Positions 25,810 through 33,966 of a DNA stretch of 64,000 bases are shown here, piece after piece. The stretch is from Methylogaea oryzae (GTDB lineage Bacteria; Pseudomonadota; Gammaproteobacteria; Methylococcales; Methylococcaceae): positions 3,528,001 through 3,592,000 of the forward strand of contig NZ_AP019782.1 in NCBI RefSeq assembly GCF_019669985.1, read 5' to 3'. How positions within the stretch are numbered: the first letter of the stretch is position 1; each line of letters opens with the position of its first letter. A program made the position numbers and the translations under genes. Below the pieces are notes generated by a model. The model was not told where the DNA came from and did not search any database. It worked only from the letters and a program-made list of their open reading frames with translations.

Positions 25810-26790
25810 TCAGCGGCGATATTCCCAACGCTTGGCGCCCAGCAAAGCGGCCAGGGCGACGGCGGCGGCCAGGTAGCAGGCGCCGGCGAAGTCCTGGCGC
25901 GGCACTTTTTCCCGGTAGCGCACCGGCAGGTTTTCCAACTGGCCGATGTCGGCCATGGCGCGCTCCATGGCGCCGGGGTTTTCCGCCTCGTAGGCCCGGT
26001 AGGGCGTGCCCAGGCTGGCGAAGAATTGATTCAGGAAATACTCCGGCCTGACCTGGGGATTGTCGTCGGCCGGCGTCTCCGGCGGCTCGAACAGGCCCGG
26101 CGTGCCGGCGGTGCGCAGGAATACCCAGTAGAGCCGCACCTGGTTTTCCAAAAACCAGCGCCGCAGCTTGGCCTGGCCGTCGGCGTCCAGGGCGGCGGCG
26201 CCGTCGGACACCAGCACCACCACGCGGGAGCCGGTCAGGTCTTTGCCTTGGAAGTAAGAGAGCGCCATGGCCAGCCCCTTGCCCACGTGGGTCTGCGCCA
26301 GGGCCGGCAGCTTCAGGGCGCGCACGGCGGCCAGCACGGCGTCGCGGTTGTCGGTGAGGGGCAGGACGAACAAGGGCGAAGTGCTGAAGGCGGCCACGCC
26401 GATGAGGTCGTTCTTGCGCTGGGACACGAACTGGCTGAGCAGGCGCTCGGCGGCGGCGGATTTGGATTCGTCTTTTCCACTGGGGGTTCGCCCGGCGAAG
26501 CTGTCGTCCATGCTGCGGCTGCGGTCCAGCAATAGCACCACGTGGGCGCCACGGCCCAGGCGCTCGACGCTGTACTCGCGCCGGTGCAGTCCGGCCATGC
26601 CCAGCAGCAGCGCCGCCATGGCGAGCACGCCGGCCAGCCGCACCGCCCAGTCGATCCAGCGCGAAGCGGCGTCCGCCGGCAGCAGCACGTTCCAGGAGTA
26701 ATCCGTTACGGCAAAGGGCGAGCGCCACAACGGCAGCAGCGCCAGGGGCAGGCCCCACAGCACAGCAGCGTGATCCACCGCCAGGTTCAT
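25810..26790 (-). CDS. mxaC: MxaC, von Willebrand A protein
   Basis: 326-residue inner-membrane protein with N-terminal helices (about 8-22 and 48-67), a vWA domain and a C-terminal helix. The metal site is DRSRS (D89-S93), and VVLVSDGAAAL follows later. Needed for calcium insertion into MxaF. I use ATG 26790, whose ATGA overlaps the mxaA stop; the frame is open to 26826. Confidence 0.92.
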   Translation of the reverse strand: MNLAVDHAAVLWGLPLALLPLWRSPFAVTDYSWNVLLPADAASRWIDWAVRLAGVLAMAALLLGMAGLHRREYSVERLGRGAHVVLLLDRSRSMDDSFAGRTPSGKDESKSAAAERLLSQFVSQRKNDLIGVAAFSTSPLFVLPLTDNRDAVLAAVRALKLPALAQTHVGKGLAMALSYFQGKDLTGSRVVVLVSDGAAALDADGQAKLRRWFLENQVRLYWVFLRTAGTPGLFEPPETPADDNPQVRPEYFLNQFFASLGTPYRAYEAENPGAMERAMADIGQLENLPVRYREKVPRQDFAGACYLAAAVALAALLGAKRWEYRR

Positions 26791-27866
26791 GGCCTTGCCC
26801 GCTCGATTTGCAGGCAGTGCCGGCACAGGGCCGCCAGCCGTTCCAGGGGGTAATCAGCGGATGGCGCGCCGCTGCCGAAGAACAAGCGGTAGGAGGCGGC
26901 GAAAAAGGCTTCCATGTCCGCCTGCACCGGCCGGTAACGCTCATTGGCGTCGAAAAACTCCGCCAGCTTTTCGGCGAACAGGGGCTGCCCCAGGGTCTGG
27001 TTAAAAGCCCGATGCGCGGCGGTGTAGCCGGCACGCAGCGCCGCATCGTCCTGGGGCAACCGCGCCAAACGCCGCAAGCTGCGCAGGGCGGCGGCATAGT
27101 GGCGGCCCTTATGCCAATAAGGCAGCAAGCCGCGCAGCCAGGCCAGCGACAACAGCGCCGCCAGGGCGACGACGGCGGACGCCAAGGTGGCGCTGCGCCA
27201 GCCGGCCACCGGCAAGGGGCTGGGAGGCGCATCCGGCCGCAGCGGCGGTTGGCCTGCACCGGACGACACAGCCAAGTCCTTGATGGGCGTGGCGGTGAAG
27301 GACCAGGACGGCACATCGGCCGTTGCACCGCCGGCAAAGCTCAGGCGCAGGCCGGGGATGGTGAGGGTTTTCACCGTCAGCGGCGCGTGGAAAGTCTGGT
27401 ATTCCAGCGCGATCCGGTAGCCGCCGCCGGCTTGCGGCCGGGTTTCGACGCGGCGCAGCTCCAGCCAGCGGTTGATGGCGCCGGGACGGGGCAAAGCCGC
27501 CTCGTCCAGCTTCAGGCCGATCGGCGCATCGACCGCGACGGTCAGGGCGAGGGTGTCGCCGATGAGGTAGCCGTAGGGGCGCGGCGTTTCCAGGTGGACA
27601 GTGAGCGGCGGCGCGGCGGCGGCCGGCAAAGACAGGGCCAGCAGGAGCAATGCGGATAATCGTTCCCACGCTCTGCGTGGGAACGCAGCCTGGGACGCTC
27701 TGCGTCCCGTGGCCGGGGCGGGTAAAGCGATGGCTGATTTCGCGGAAGTGTTGGTAGCGCCGACATATTTAGAACAGGCGCCAGCGCGTGGCAAATACGG
27801 GACGCGAAGCGTCCCGGGCTGCGTTCCCACCGAGACGGTGGGAACGATAGGAGTGACGTATCTCAT
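26787..27866 (-). CDS. mxaA: MxaA, with an in-frame repeat insertion in its signal peptide
   Basis: 359 residues from the ATG at 27866, whose ATGA overlaps the mxaS stop. The first six residues (MRYVTP) are followed by about 62 residues encoded by a family A inverted pair (27661-27846), then by a hydrophobic signal core (LSALLLLALSLPAAAA). The mature part has LETPRPYGYLIGDTLALTV, GAINRWLELRRVETRP, a membrane helix (ATLASAVVALAALLSLAWL) and a cytoplasmic helical tail. Without the insertion the N-terminus would be an ordinary signal peptide. MxaA acts in calcium insertion; whether this form is exported correctly is open. An internal TTG near LSALLLL could restart translation. Confidence 0.85.
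   Translation of the reverse strand: MRYVTPIVPTVSVGTQPGTLRVPYLPRAGACSKYVGATNTSAKSAIALPAPATGRRASQAAFPRRAWERLSALLLLALSLPAAAAPPLTVHLETPRPYGYLIGDTLALTVAVDAPIGLKLDEAALPRPGAINRWLELRRVETRPQAGGGYRIALEYQTFHAPLTVKTLTIPGLRLSFAGGATADVPSWSFTATPIKDLAVSSGAGQPPLRPDAPPSPLPVAGWRSATLASAVVALAALLSLAWLRGLLPYWHKGRHYAAALRSLRRLARLPQDDAALRAGYTAAHRAFNQTLGQPLFAEKLAEFFDANERYRPVQADMEAFFAASYRLFFGSGAPSADYPLERLAALCRHCLQIERARP
27661..27846. repeat. Family A inverted pair inside mxaA (186 bases)
   Basis: Left arm: palindromes CGTTCCCACG-type (27661-27685) and GGGACGCTCTGCGTCCC (27692-27708). Right arm: GGGACGCGAAGCGTCCC (27799-27815) and CGTTCCCACC-type (27822-27846), in inverted order. The whole unit from arm end to arm end is 186 bases, exactly 62 codons, so the mxaA frame stays open through it. 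Confidence 0.85.
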
Positions 27867-28702
27867 GGTCCGGCGTGGAAATAGCGGGTGACAGCGTCGG
27901 CGTCGAAGCCGCCGCCCAGCCACAGGGGTTCACGGCCGCGCCGGCGCAGCAGGGCGATGAGATGGCGGCGGCGCTGGCCGAAGGCCTCCGCCAGACGTTG
28001 GCGCAGGGCCGGGCGCAGCCACAGCAGGCGCTCGCCGCCGCCTTCCAGGTCGCGCAAGCGCGACAGGCCGGACGCCTGCGGCAGGGACTCGTCCCGCTCC
28101 CACAGCGCCACCGGCACCACGTCGTGGCGGGCGAGGCCGGCCAGGATGCGCCGGGCCTGGTCTTCCGGCCAATGGAAGTCCGACAGCAGGAACACCAGGG
28201 CGCGGCGGCCCGGCAGCCAGTGCTCCAACCGCGCCAGGCCTTGGGCGTCGGCATCCTGCGGGCGGTAGCGGCGCAGGGATTGCGCCAGTCGCTGGGCGGC
28301 GGCCGGGTGGCGGCTGGGCGGCAGGAAGAACAGCGGCCGGGGGCCGCTCCCCGCGGCGGCCACGCCCAGGCGGTCGCCGCTGCGGTGGGCGGACAGGGCC
28401 AGGGCGGCGACGAAGTCGGCCACCGTGTCCATTTTGCCGGCCGCGCCGCGGTAGGCCATGGAGGCCGACAAATCGACCACGGCGAACACGTCGATGGCGG
28501 CGCGCTGGCGGTGCAAGCGCACCCGGTAGTTTTCGAAAGGGTCGACCAAGCTGGCGCGCAAGTCCAGCCGGCGCGGGTCGGGATAATCGGAAAAATTCGC
28601 CAGGCGCTGGAACAGCTGGCCGCCGCCGGCGTGGCGGCTGGGGTGGACGCCGGGGTGGGGGCTGCCGGAGCGCCAGGGGATGCGGTAGTGGAATTCGCTC
28701 AT
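27863..28702 (-). CDS. mxaS: MxaS, DUF58 protein
   Basis: 279-residue DUF58 protein with a vWA-type metal site DLSAS (D77-S81) and ALVFLLSDFHWPED. With the MoxR ATPase MxaR it forms the R-S pair of the mxa cluster, believed to assist folding or metal loading of methanol dehydrogenase. It starts two bases after the mxaR stop and overlaps mxaA at its 3' end. Confidence 0.92.
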   Translation of the reverse strand: MSEFHYRIPWRSGSPHPGVHPSRHAGGGQLFQRLANFSDYPDPRRLDLRASLVDPFENYRVRLHRQRAAIDVFAVVDLSASMAYRGAAGKMDTVADFVAALALSAHRSGDRLGVAAAGSGPRPLFFLPPSRHPAAAQRLAQSLRRYRPQDADAQGLARLEHWLPGRRALVFLLSDFHWPEDQARRILAGLARHDVVPVALWERDESLPQASGLSRLRDLEGGGERLLWLRPALRQRLAEAFGQRRRHLIALLRRRGREPLWLGGGFDADAVTRYFHAGP

Positions 28703-28704
28703 GC

Positions 28705-29724
28705 TCAGGGCGCTGCGACGCTATGGAGGATGCGCTCCACCAGTTGCGGCACCAGTTCGCCGCGGCGGTATTCGTACACCGGCTTGAGGAAAATGCGGTG
28801 GGCGATGGCCGGGGCGAACACCGCTTGCACGTCTTCCGGGATGACGCTGTCGCGGCCTTGCAGCCAGGCGTGCACGCGGGCGGCGCGGATCAGATAGGCC
28901 ATGCCGCGCGGGCTGGCGCCGGCGTCGATGAGGCCTGCGGGCTCCACCTCGTCCAAGACGACGCCGAAGTCCTGCGGCCGGTGGGTGGCGCGCCACAGGT
29001 TGAGCACGTAGGCGCGCAGGGTGTCGCTGGCGTGGATGCCGCGCTGGATCAGGTCGGCGATGCGGTTCAGCTCCTGGCAGGGCAGCAGGGCTGGCGGCAC
29101 CGAGAGGATCAAACTGTCGGGATCGTAAAAGCGCGGCTCGAAGGCCAGTTGCTCCAGCACCGCCGGGTCTTGCGGCGCTTCCACGCCGATTTCCAACATG
29201 AAGCGGTCGCGGGCCGCCGCCGGCAGTTCGAAAGTTTCTTCCTTTTCCACCCGGTTGCGGTCGGCGAACACTTGCAGATGGGGAAAGGCGAATTCGCGGT
29301 TGAAGGCGCTGGCGCTGCGCTCCGCCATAACGCGCAGCAGCAGGGAATGCACCTGCGGCCGGGCGCGGTTGATTTCGTTGAAGAAGAAGGTGGACAGCTC
29401 GCCGCCGTGCTTGAGCAGCGGCCCGGGCGACACCGCTGGTTTGCCCTTGGCGTCCAGGCTGGTGTAGTAGATAAGGTCGTTGGGCATCAGGTCGATGGTG
29501 CCCTCGATGCGCTCGTACTGCCCGCCGATGCCCCGCGCCACGGCGCGCAGCAAGGTGGTCTTGCCCACGCCGACGCCGCCTTCCAGCAACACATGGCCGC
29601 GGGCGAACACGGCCACCGCCAGCAAACGGATGGCCCGCTGCTGGCCCAACACCACCTGGCCGATGGCGGTTTCGAATTGCAAGGCTAGCTTTTGGTGGTC
29701 GGCGAGTTGGCGGTCGGGGTTCAT
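28705..29724 (-). CDS. mxaR: MxaR, MoxR-family AAA+ ATPase
   Basis: 339-residue founding-type MoxR ATPase. Walker A GGVGVGKTT at about 49-57, FFFNEINRARPQ as Walker B, FADRNRVEKEETFE downstream and the lid motif GASPRGMAYLIRAARVHA. Cytoplasmic chaperone-like ATPase of the methanol dehydrogenase cluster. A family C repeat (29748-29998) separates it from mxaI; no terminator is seen between them, so the operon may be continuous. Confidence 0.94.
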   Translation of the reverse strand: MNPDRQLADHQKLALQFETAIGQVVLGQQRAIRLLAVAVFARGHVLLEGGVGVGKTTLLRAVARGIGGQYERIEGTIDLMPNDLIYYTSLDAKGKPAVSPGPLLKHGGELSTFFFNEINRARPQVHSLLLRVMAERSASAFNREFAFPHLQVFADRNRVEKEETFELPAAARDRFMLEIGVEAPQDPAVLEQLAFEPRFYDPDSLILSVPPALLPCQELNRIADLIQRGIHASDTLRAYVLNLWRATHRPQDFGVVLDEVEPAGLIDAGASPRGMAYLIRAARVHAWLQGRDSVIPEDVQAVFAPAIAHRIFLKPVYEYRRGELVPQLVERILHSVAAP

Positions 29725-29747
29725 GGGAATTCGACAAAAACAAAAAT

Positions 29748-29998
29748 GTAGGGTGGGTTAGACGCGCATAAAGTCGGCGCTCGGTGTTCCCGCTGGCCTC
29801 GATGCGCGTCGTAACCCACCAAGCGGCGGTGACGTAGCAGCCAACGCTGCTTGGTGGGTTTGATTACCCCATCCCTGGGGTAAGCGCTACGCGCCGAGCG
29901 TTGCCCGTCCAAATCCGCTCCCGGCGGATTTGTCGGTGCGCGGAAATGCCGGTTGCGAACCATAAGGCGTCGCTTCGTGCGCACCTAACCCACCCTAC
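29748..29998. repeat. Family C element, copy 1 (mxaI-mxaR gap)
   Basis: About 250-base element with terminal inverted repeats GTAGGGTGGGTTAGACGCGC and CGCACCTAACCCACCCTAC. Inside are AACCCACCAAGCGGCGGTGA, also found in copy 2, and a second inverted GCTTGGTGGGTTT. The architecture is that of a non-coding, MITE-like repeat. No convincing ORF. Confidence 0.85.
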
Positions 29999-30018
29999 GA
30001 CATGGCACGATTAGGCGG

Positions 30019-30309
30019 TTACTTAATGTCTTCCACCTTGTAGACGAACTTGCCGGTCTGGCTCAGGTGTTCCCAGCGCTTCTTGTTGCGCGCCTCCATG
30101 GCCTTGATGGACTCCTGCTGCTTGTTGAGTTCGGCCGGGTCGTGCTTGGGGTCGTATTGGCTGCCGGCGATCTTGTCCGGGTAGCCGGGCTTGGGCTCCC
30201 AGCAGTCGCCGGGGGCTTTGCACTTGGTGCCGTCGTAGGCGAAGGAAGCGCCGGCCATGGCCCAGGCCATGACACCGGCGGCCAACATGAGGATCGTCTT
30301 GTTTTTCAT
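30019..30309 (-). CDS. mxaI: MxaI, methanol dehydrogenase small subunit
   Basis: 96-residue precursor with signal peptide (MAWAMAGASFA end) and a Lys-rich mature peptide starting YDGTKCKAPGDCWEPKPGYP, with the Cys pair that forms the disulfide of MxaI. Long C-terminal helix QQESIKAMEARNKKRWEH wraps around MxaF. Part of the alpha2beta2 calcium enzyme; XoxF lacks this subunit. 36 bases after mxaG. Confidence 0.96.
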   Translation of the reverse strand: MKNKTILMLAAGVMAWAMAGASFAYDGTKCKAPGDCWEPKPGYPDKIAGSQYDPKHDPAELNKQQESIKAMEARNKKRWEHLSQTGKFVYKVEDIK

Positions 30310-30345
30310 CGCGTGTCTCCTTAGGGATTGTTGGGGCCTACGCCC

Positions 30346-30819
30346 TTACTTCAGCCACTCGGCCTTGGCGGCGTCGCCTTTGTAGACTTGGCGTATCCAG
30401 CTCATGACCAGCAGCATTTCGTCGGTGTTGAGGCTGCCGTATTGCGGCCCCATCATGCCCTGGGCGCCGCCGAACAGGGTTTCGAACAGGCCCACGTCGG
30501 TGGCGTTGCGGGGATAGGTCCAGTAGTCGTCGGCCAAGCCCGGCCCCAGCTTGCCTTCCGCCTCGTGGCCGTGGCAGCCGGAGCAGGCGGACAGGTACAG
30601 GCTATGGCCTTTCTCGACGGCGGCCTTGTCGCCGTTGTAGGGGTTTTTGCCGGTGCGCATGAATTGCTTGAAAGCTTCCGTGTCGCCGCCGGCCTTGGCG
30701 TAAGACATGTCCAGGGTTTCGCCGGTGATGGCGTGGCGCAGGGTGATGTCGGCCACGGCCGCCGTCGCCACAGCCGCGATGGTCAGGGCGACGGCGCCCG
30801 CGTGCAGGGTTTTGCTCAT
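30346..30819 (-). CDS. mxaG: MxaG, cytochrome cL
   Basis: 157-residue periplasmic c-type cytochrome, the electron acceptor of methanol dehydrogenase. Signal peptide 1-23, haem-binding motif CSGCH in LYLSACSGCHGHEAEGK, and a Met-rich stretch (GAQGMMGPQYG) holding the probable axial Met. The start codon overlaps the mxaJ stop by 4 bases. Confidence 0.95.
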   Translation of the reverse strand: MSKTLHAGAVALTIAAVATAAVADITLRHAITGETLDMSYAKAGGDTEAFKQFMRTGKNPYNGDKAAVEKGHSLYLSACSGCHGHEAEGKLGPGLADDYWTYPRNATDVGLFETLFGGAQGMMGPQYGSLNTDEMLLVMSWIRQVYKGDAAKAEWLK

Positions 30820-31673
30820 GATTTATTAGCCTTTTTCTTGTTTACGGATGCGGTTTTGGCGGCATCGCCCGCCAGCAGGGGGATGCCTTCGGCTTGCAGC
30901 AGGGCGCGGATGTCCTTGCCGCGCTGGGCGATGACCTGATCCAACTGCGCCAGCAGCGCCGTATCGTCTTTGCGCACGCCCATGGCGGTGTCGTAGTGGT
31001 TAGGGACTTTTTCGCCGTCGCTGCGGGTGTTGTCGTCGGGAATCACGCTCATCGCCAGCGGCACCTGGCTGGCTTTCACATAGCGCGCTGCCGCCGGTCC
31101 CCACAGCACCGCCACTTCGGCCTTGCCGCTGGCGACTTCCTCCACCAGCTTGGCCGGATCAAAGCGCACGTATTGGTTGCGCCGTGCCTTGTAGCCCACC
31201 AGGGAGTGCAGGTAGTTGAATTGGTCGTTGTAGCGGCCGATCTTGCGCAGCATGGTTTCCGCCGGGGTGTCCGGCATGAAGGCGATGTGCTGGGCTTTAG
31301 CGAGGACTTCGCTATCCCAGCTGTCGATCTTCACGCCCTTCTCCTTGCGGTAGACGAACACGTAGCCGGAGCGGTAATACGGCTGGGTGGTGACCAGGCG
31401 CGGATCGCCTGCGTCCACGCCCAGGGCCACGTCGCACAGGCCTTTGTCCAGGAAATCGCGGACGTAGTAGCGCGGATCGCTCCACCAGACGTTTTCCACC
31501 GGCCGGCCCAGCGCCTGGCCGATCAGTTCCGCCAGCTTGTTTTCGAAGCCCTGGCCGTCCTTGTTGGAATAAGGCAGCTCGTTTTCCGCCGCGCAGATTT
31601 TGATGGGTTCGGCGGCCGACGCGGCCTGGCTCAACGCCAGCGCCGCGGCCGCCGCCAAATGGGTCAATCGCAT
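30816..31673 (-). CDS. mxaJ: MxaJ, periplasmic binding-fold accessory protein
   Basis: 285 residues; signal peptide ending QAASAAEP. IKICAAENELPYSNKDGQGF and VAVLWGPAAARYV fit the MxaJ family, relatives of periplasmic solute-binding proteins that assist methanol dehydrogenase assembly. The C-terminus is Lys-rich (ASVNKKKANKS), unlike XoxJ. It is separated from mxaF by a family C repeat. Confidence 0.95.
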   Translation of the reverse strand: MRLTHLAAAAALALSQAASAAEPIKICAAENELPYSNKDGQGFENKLAELIGQALGRPVENVWWSDPRYYVRDFLDKGLCDVALGVDAGDPRLVTTQPYYRSGYVFVYRKEKGVKIDSWDSEVLAKAQHIAFMPDTPAETMLRKIGRYNDQFNYLHSLVGYKARRNQYVRFDPAKLVEEVASGKAEVAVLWGPAAARYVKASQVPLAMSVIPDDNTRSDGEKVPNHYDTAMGVRKDDTALLAQLDQVIAQRGKDIRALLQAEGIPLLAGDAAKTASVNKKKANKS

Positions 31674-31702
31674 GTCAGAGTGTCCTCGTCGTTTAAATGG
31701 AC

Positions 31703-31878
31703 GTAGGGTGGGTTAGACGCGCACGAAACAAGCATTCGTTTTGTACGCCGGCCTAGCCGCGCGTCGTAACCCACCAAGCGGCGGTGACGTATCGGCCGGC
31801 GCCAATCGGTGGGCTACGGTGCGCGGAAACGCCTTCTGAAATTGAAGGTTCGCTTTAAGCGCACCTAACCCACCCTAC
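31703..31878. repeat. Family C element, copy 2 (mxaF-mxaJ gap)
   Basis: About 176 bases with the same ends as copy 1: GTAGGGTGGGTTAGACGCGC on the left, GCGCACCTAACCCACCCTAC on the right. The inner block AACCCACCAAGCGGCGGTGA is shared. It occupies nearly all of the gap between mxaF and mxaJ. Confidence 0.85.
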
Positions 31879-31907
31879 GTTTTTACATTTACGTTTTGGT
31901 TGAGGTC

Positions 31908-33713
31908 TTACAGGGAGAACACGAACAACGCGCCGCCCATCTGGGTGTAGTTGGCCAGTTCCTTGAAGGCCCCCACGGCGCCCAGGCCTGCGGTCGGGTC
32001 TTTCAGGTCGAACACCAGGCCGACGCCGGGCCAGCCGCCCACACCGCTGTAGATGGCGACGTACTGCTTACCCTTGTGCTCGTAGGTGATGGGGTGGCCG
32101 ATGACGCCGGAAGGCAGCTGGAACGACCATTTCAGCGCGCCGGTGCGCGAGTCGCGGGCCTTGATGTAGCCGTCCAGGGTGCCGTAGAACACCAGGTTGC
32201 CGGCGGTGGCCAGGGTGCCGCCCCACACGGCGAACTTCTCCGGCGCTTCCCATTCGATCTCGCCGCTCACCGAGTTCATGGCCTTCACCTGGCCCAATAC
32301 GCCCTTGGGACCGGGATACATGTTCAAGGTGGCGCCGACGAAGAACTGGCCGGCGCGGTAGGGCAGCATGAACGGTTCCCAGTCCATGCAGATGTGGTTC
32401 ACGCCCATGAAGAACAGCTTCTTGTCCGGGTCGTAGGATTCCAGCCCCTGGTTGTGGTAGCCCATGGCGGAGGGGCAGATGCCCTTGGCCTGGTGGTCCA
32501 TGTGGGTGCTGAATTCCGGGTCGCGCACCGGCACGCCGGTTTTCAGGTCCACCTTCTTCACCCAGTTGACGGTGTCGTCGATCTTGAAGGCGTTGACCAG
32601 GGAGCCGGTTTCCCGGTTGAGGGTGTAGACGATGCCGTTGCGGTCCGGGTGGGTCAGCAGCGGCGTCAGCTTGCCGTCCACCATCTGCTCGGACAGGCCC
32701 ATGTAGTTGACGCCGGCGTAATCCCACTCGTCGTGGGGCGTTTTCTGGTAGCCGAATTTGGCCTTGCCGGTGTTAAGGTCGCGGCCCCAGATGGTCATGG
32801 TCCATTTGTTGTCGCCGGGACGCATGGTTTCGTTCCACGGCGCCGGGTTGCCGGAGCCGTAGTAGACCATGTCCAGCTTGGGATCGTAGGCGTACCAGCC
32901 CCAGTTAGTGCCGCCGCCGATCTTCCAGGCGTCGCCTTCCCAGGTTTTCTGGCCCAGGCCGAACTGGCCGTAGTGGGGGTTGTGCTGGTTGAATTTGGGA
33001 TCGAGCAGCAGATCTTCGTCCGGGCCGGTGGCGTAGGCGCGCCACTCCTGCTTGCCGTCCTTGATGTTGTAGGCGGTGACGTAGCCGCGCACGCCCAGCT
33101 CGGCGCCGGCGGTGCCCACCAGCACCTTGTCCTTGGCGACGAAGGGCGCGCCGGTCAGGGTCGAGCCCATGGCGATGTCGGAGTTTTCCATTTTCCAGAT
33201 TTCCTCGCCGGTTTTGGCGTTGAGGGCGACGACGTGGCCGTCCAGCTGGTTGAGGAAAATCTTCGCCGGGCCGTGCTCGCCGGCCGGCACGTAGGCCACG
33301 CCGCGGTTGACCACGTCGCAGCAAGCCACGGCGCGGGCGGCCGGGTTCTGCTTGGGCTTGTACTGCCAGAGGATCTTGCGGGTGTCGTTCAGGTCGATGG
33401 CGTAGACGTTGTTGGGGAACGGCGTATGCACGTACATGATGCCGTCCGCCACCAGCGGGCCGCCCTCGTGGCCGTGCAGGGTGCCGGTGGAGAAGGTCCA
33501 GGCCACTTTCAGATGGCTGACGTTGCTGGCGTTGATTTCGTCCAGCTTGCTGAAGTGGGTGGCGCCGTAGTCCTTGGTCTGCATGACCCAGTTGCGGTTG
33601 TCCTGGGACATGTGGTCCAAGTCTTGGTTGGCCGCAGCCGGATTCGCCGCCAATAACGTGCCGGCGGCCAGCAGGGAGCCGCCGACGCCGTGCGCCAGTT
33701 TGCGTAGTTGCAT
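31908..33713 (-). CDS. mxaF: MxaF, calcium-type methanol dehydrogenase large subunit
   Basis: 601-residue PQQ-dependent periplasmic enzyme. Signal peptide ending ANPAAANQ. Vicinal Cys131-Cys132 ([11 protein letters not shown]), catalytic Asp331 in DEWDYAGVN, with Ala333 where XoxF has Asp, so this is the calcium form. The C-terminal [16 protein letters not shown] is typical of MxaF. The start at 33713 has AGGAGG nine bases upstream; upstream open frame to 33893 is not coding. First gene of the mxa operon, divergent from the two-component system. Confidence 0.97.
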   Translation of the reverse strand: MQLRKLAHGVGGSLLAAGTLLAANPAAANQDLDHMSQDNRNWVMQTKDYGATHFSKLDEINASNVSHLKVAWTFSTGTLHGHEGGPLVADGIMYVHTPFPNNVYAIDLNDTRKILWQYKPKQNPAARAVACCDVVNRGVAYVPAGEHGPAKIFLNQLDGHVVALNAKTGEEIWKMENSDIAMGSTLTGAPFVAKDKVLVGTAGAELGVRGYVTAYNIKDGKQEWRAYATGPDEDLLLDPKFNQHNPHYGQFGLGQKTWEGDAWKIGGGTNWGWYAYDPKLDMVYYGSGNPAPWNETMRPGDNKWTMTIWGRDLNTGKAKFGYQKTPHDEWDYAGVNYMGLSEQMVDGKLTPLLTHPDRNGIVYTLNRETGSLVNAFKIDDTVNWVKKVDLKTGVPVRDPEFSTHMDHQAKGICPSAMGYHNQGLESYDPDKKLFFMGVNHICMDWEPFMLPYRAGQFFVGATLNMYPGPKGVLGQVKAMNSVSGEIEWEAPEKFAVWGGTLATAGNLVFYGTLDGYIKARDSRTGALKWSFQLPSGVIGHPITYEHKGKQYVAIYSGVGGWPGVGLVFDLKDPTAGLGAVGAFKELANYTQMGGALFVFSL

Positions 33714-33966
33714 GGATGATCCTCCTAAGTCGTCGTAGTCCGCACGGTTTGGTTGGCGGGCGGTTGCGCCGTTTTGAGCGGGGATATTCTGGCGGCGGGG
33801 CCGGCTGCGCCGTGACGGAATTCGGCTGAAGCGGACCCGGCGAAAAGTCTCGAAACCGTTGGGAAAAATGCCCGGCCGGCCAGGGAAACGCACAACGGGA
33901 ATATCTCCCTAGGCATTCGCCGCGGCGGTGGGACAGAATTCCGCCATTTCACTGGAGGGTGGCGGT
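33714..33966. promoter_or_regulatory. Divergent control region mxaF / two-component system
   Basis: 253 bases between the mxaF start (minus) and the histidine kinase start (plus). It must hold promoters for both directions. I find no good sigma-70 pair; there is no poly-T terminator and no ORF. It is the natural place for binding by the linked response regulator. Confidence 0.5.

Noticed and set aside
24947..27846. Regular short palindromes that might suggest a CRISPR array
   Set aside because: The units are scattered, differ in spacing, are palindromic throughout and have no unique spacers of even length or cas genes.
31896..33656. A 586-residue plus-strand frame opposite mxaF
   Set aside because: Antisense to a fully recognisable MxaF; composition is that of the complementary strand (His/Val/Gly-rich).
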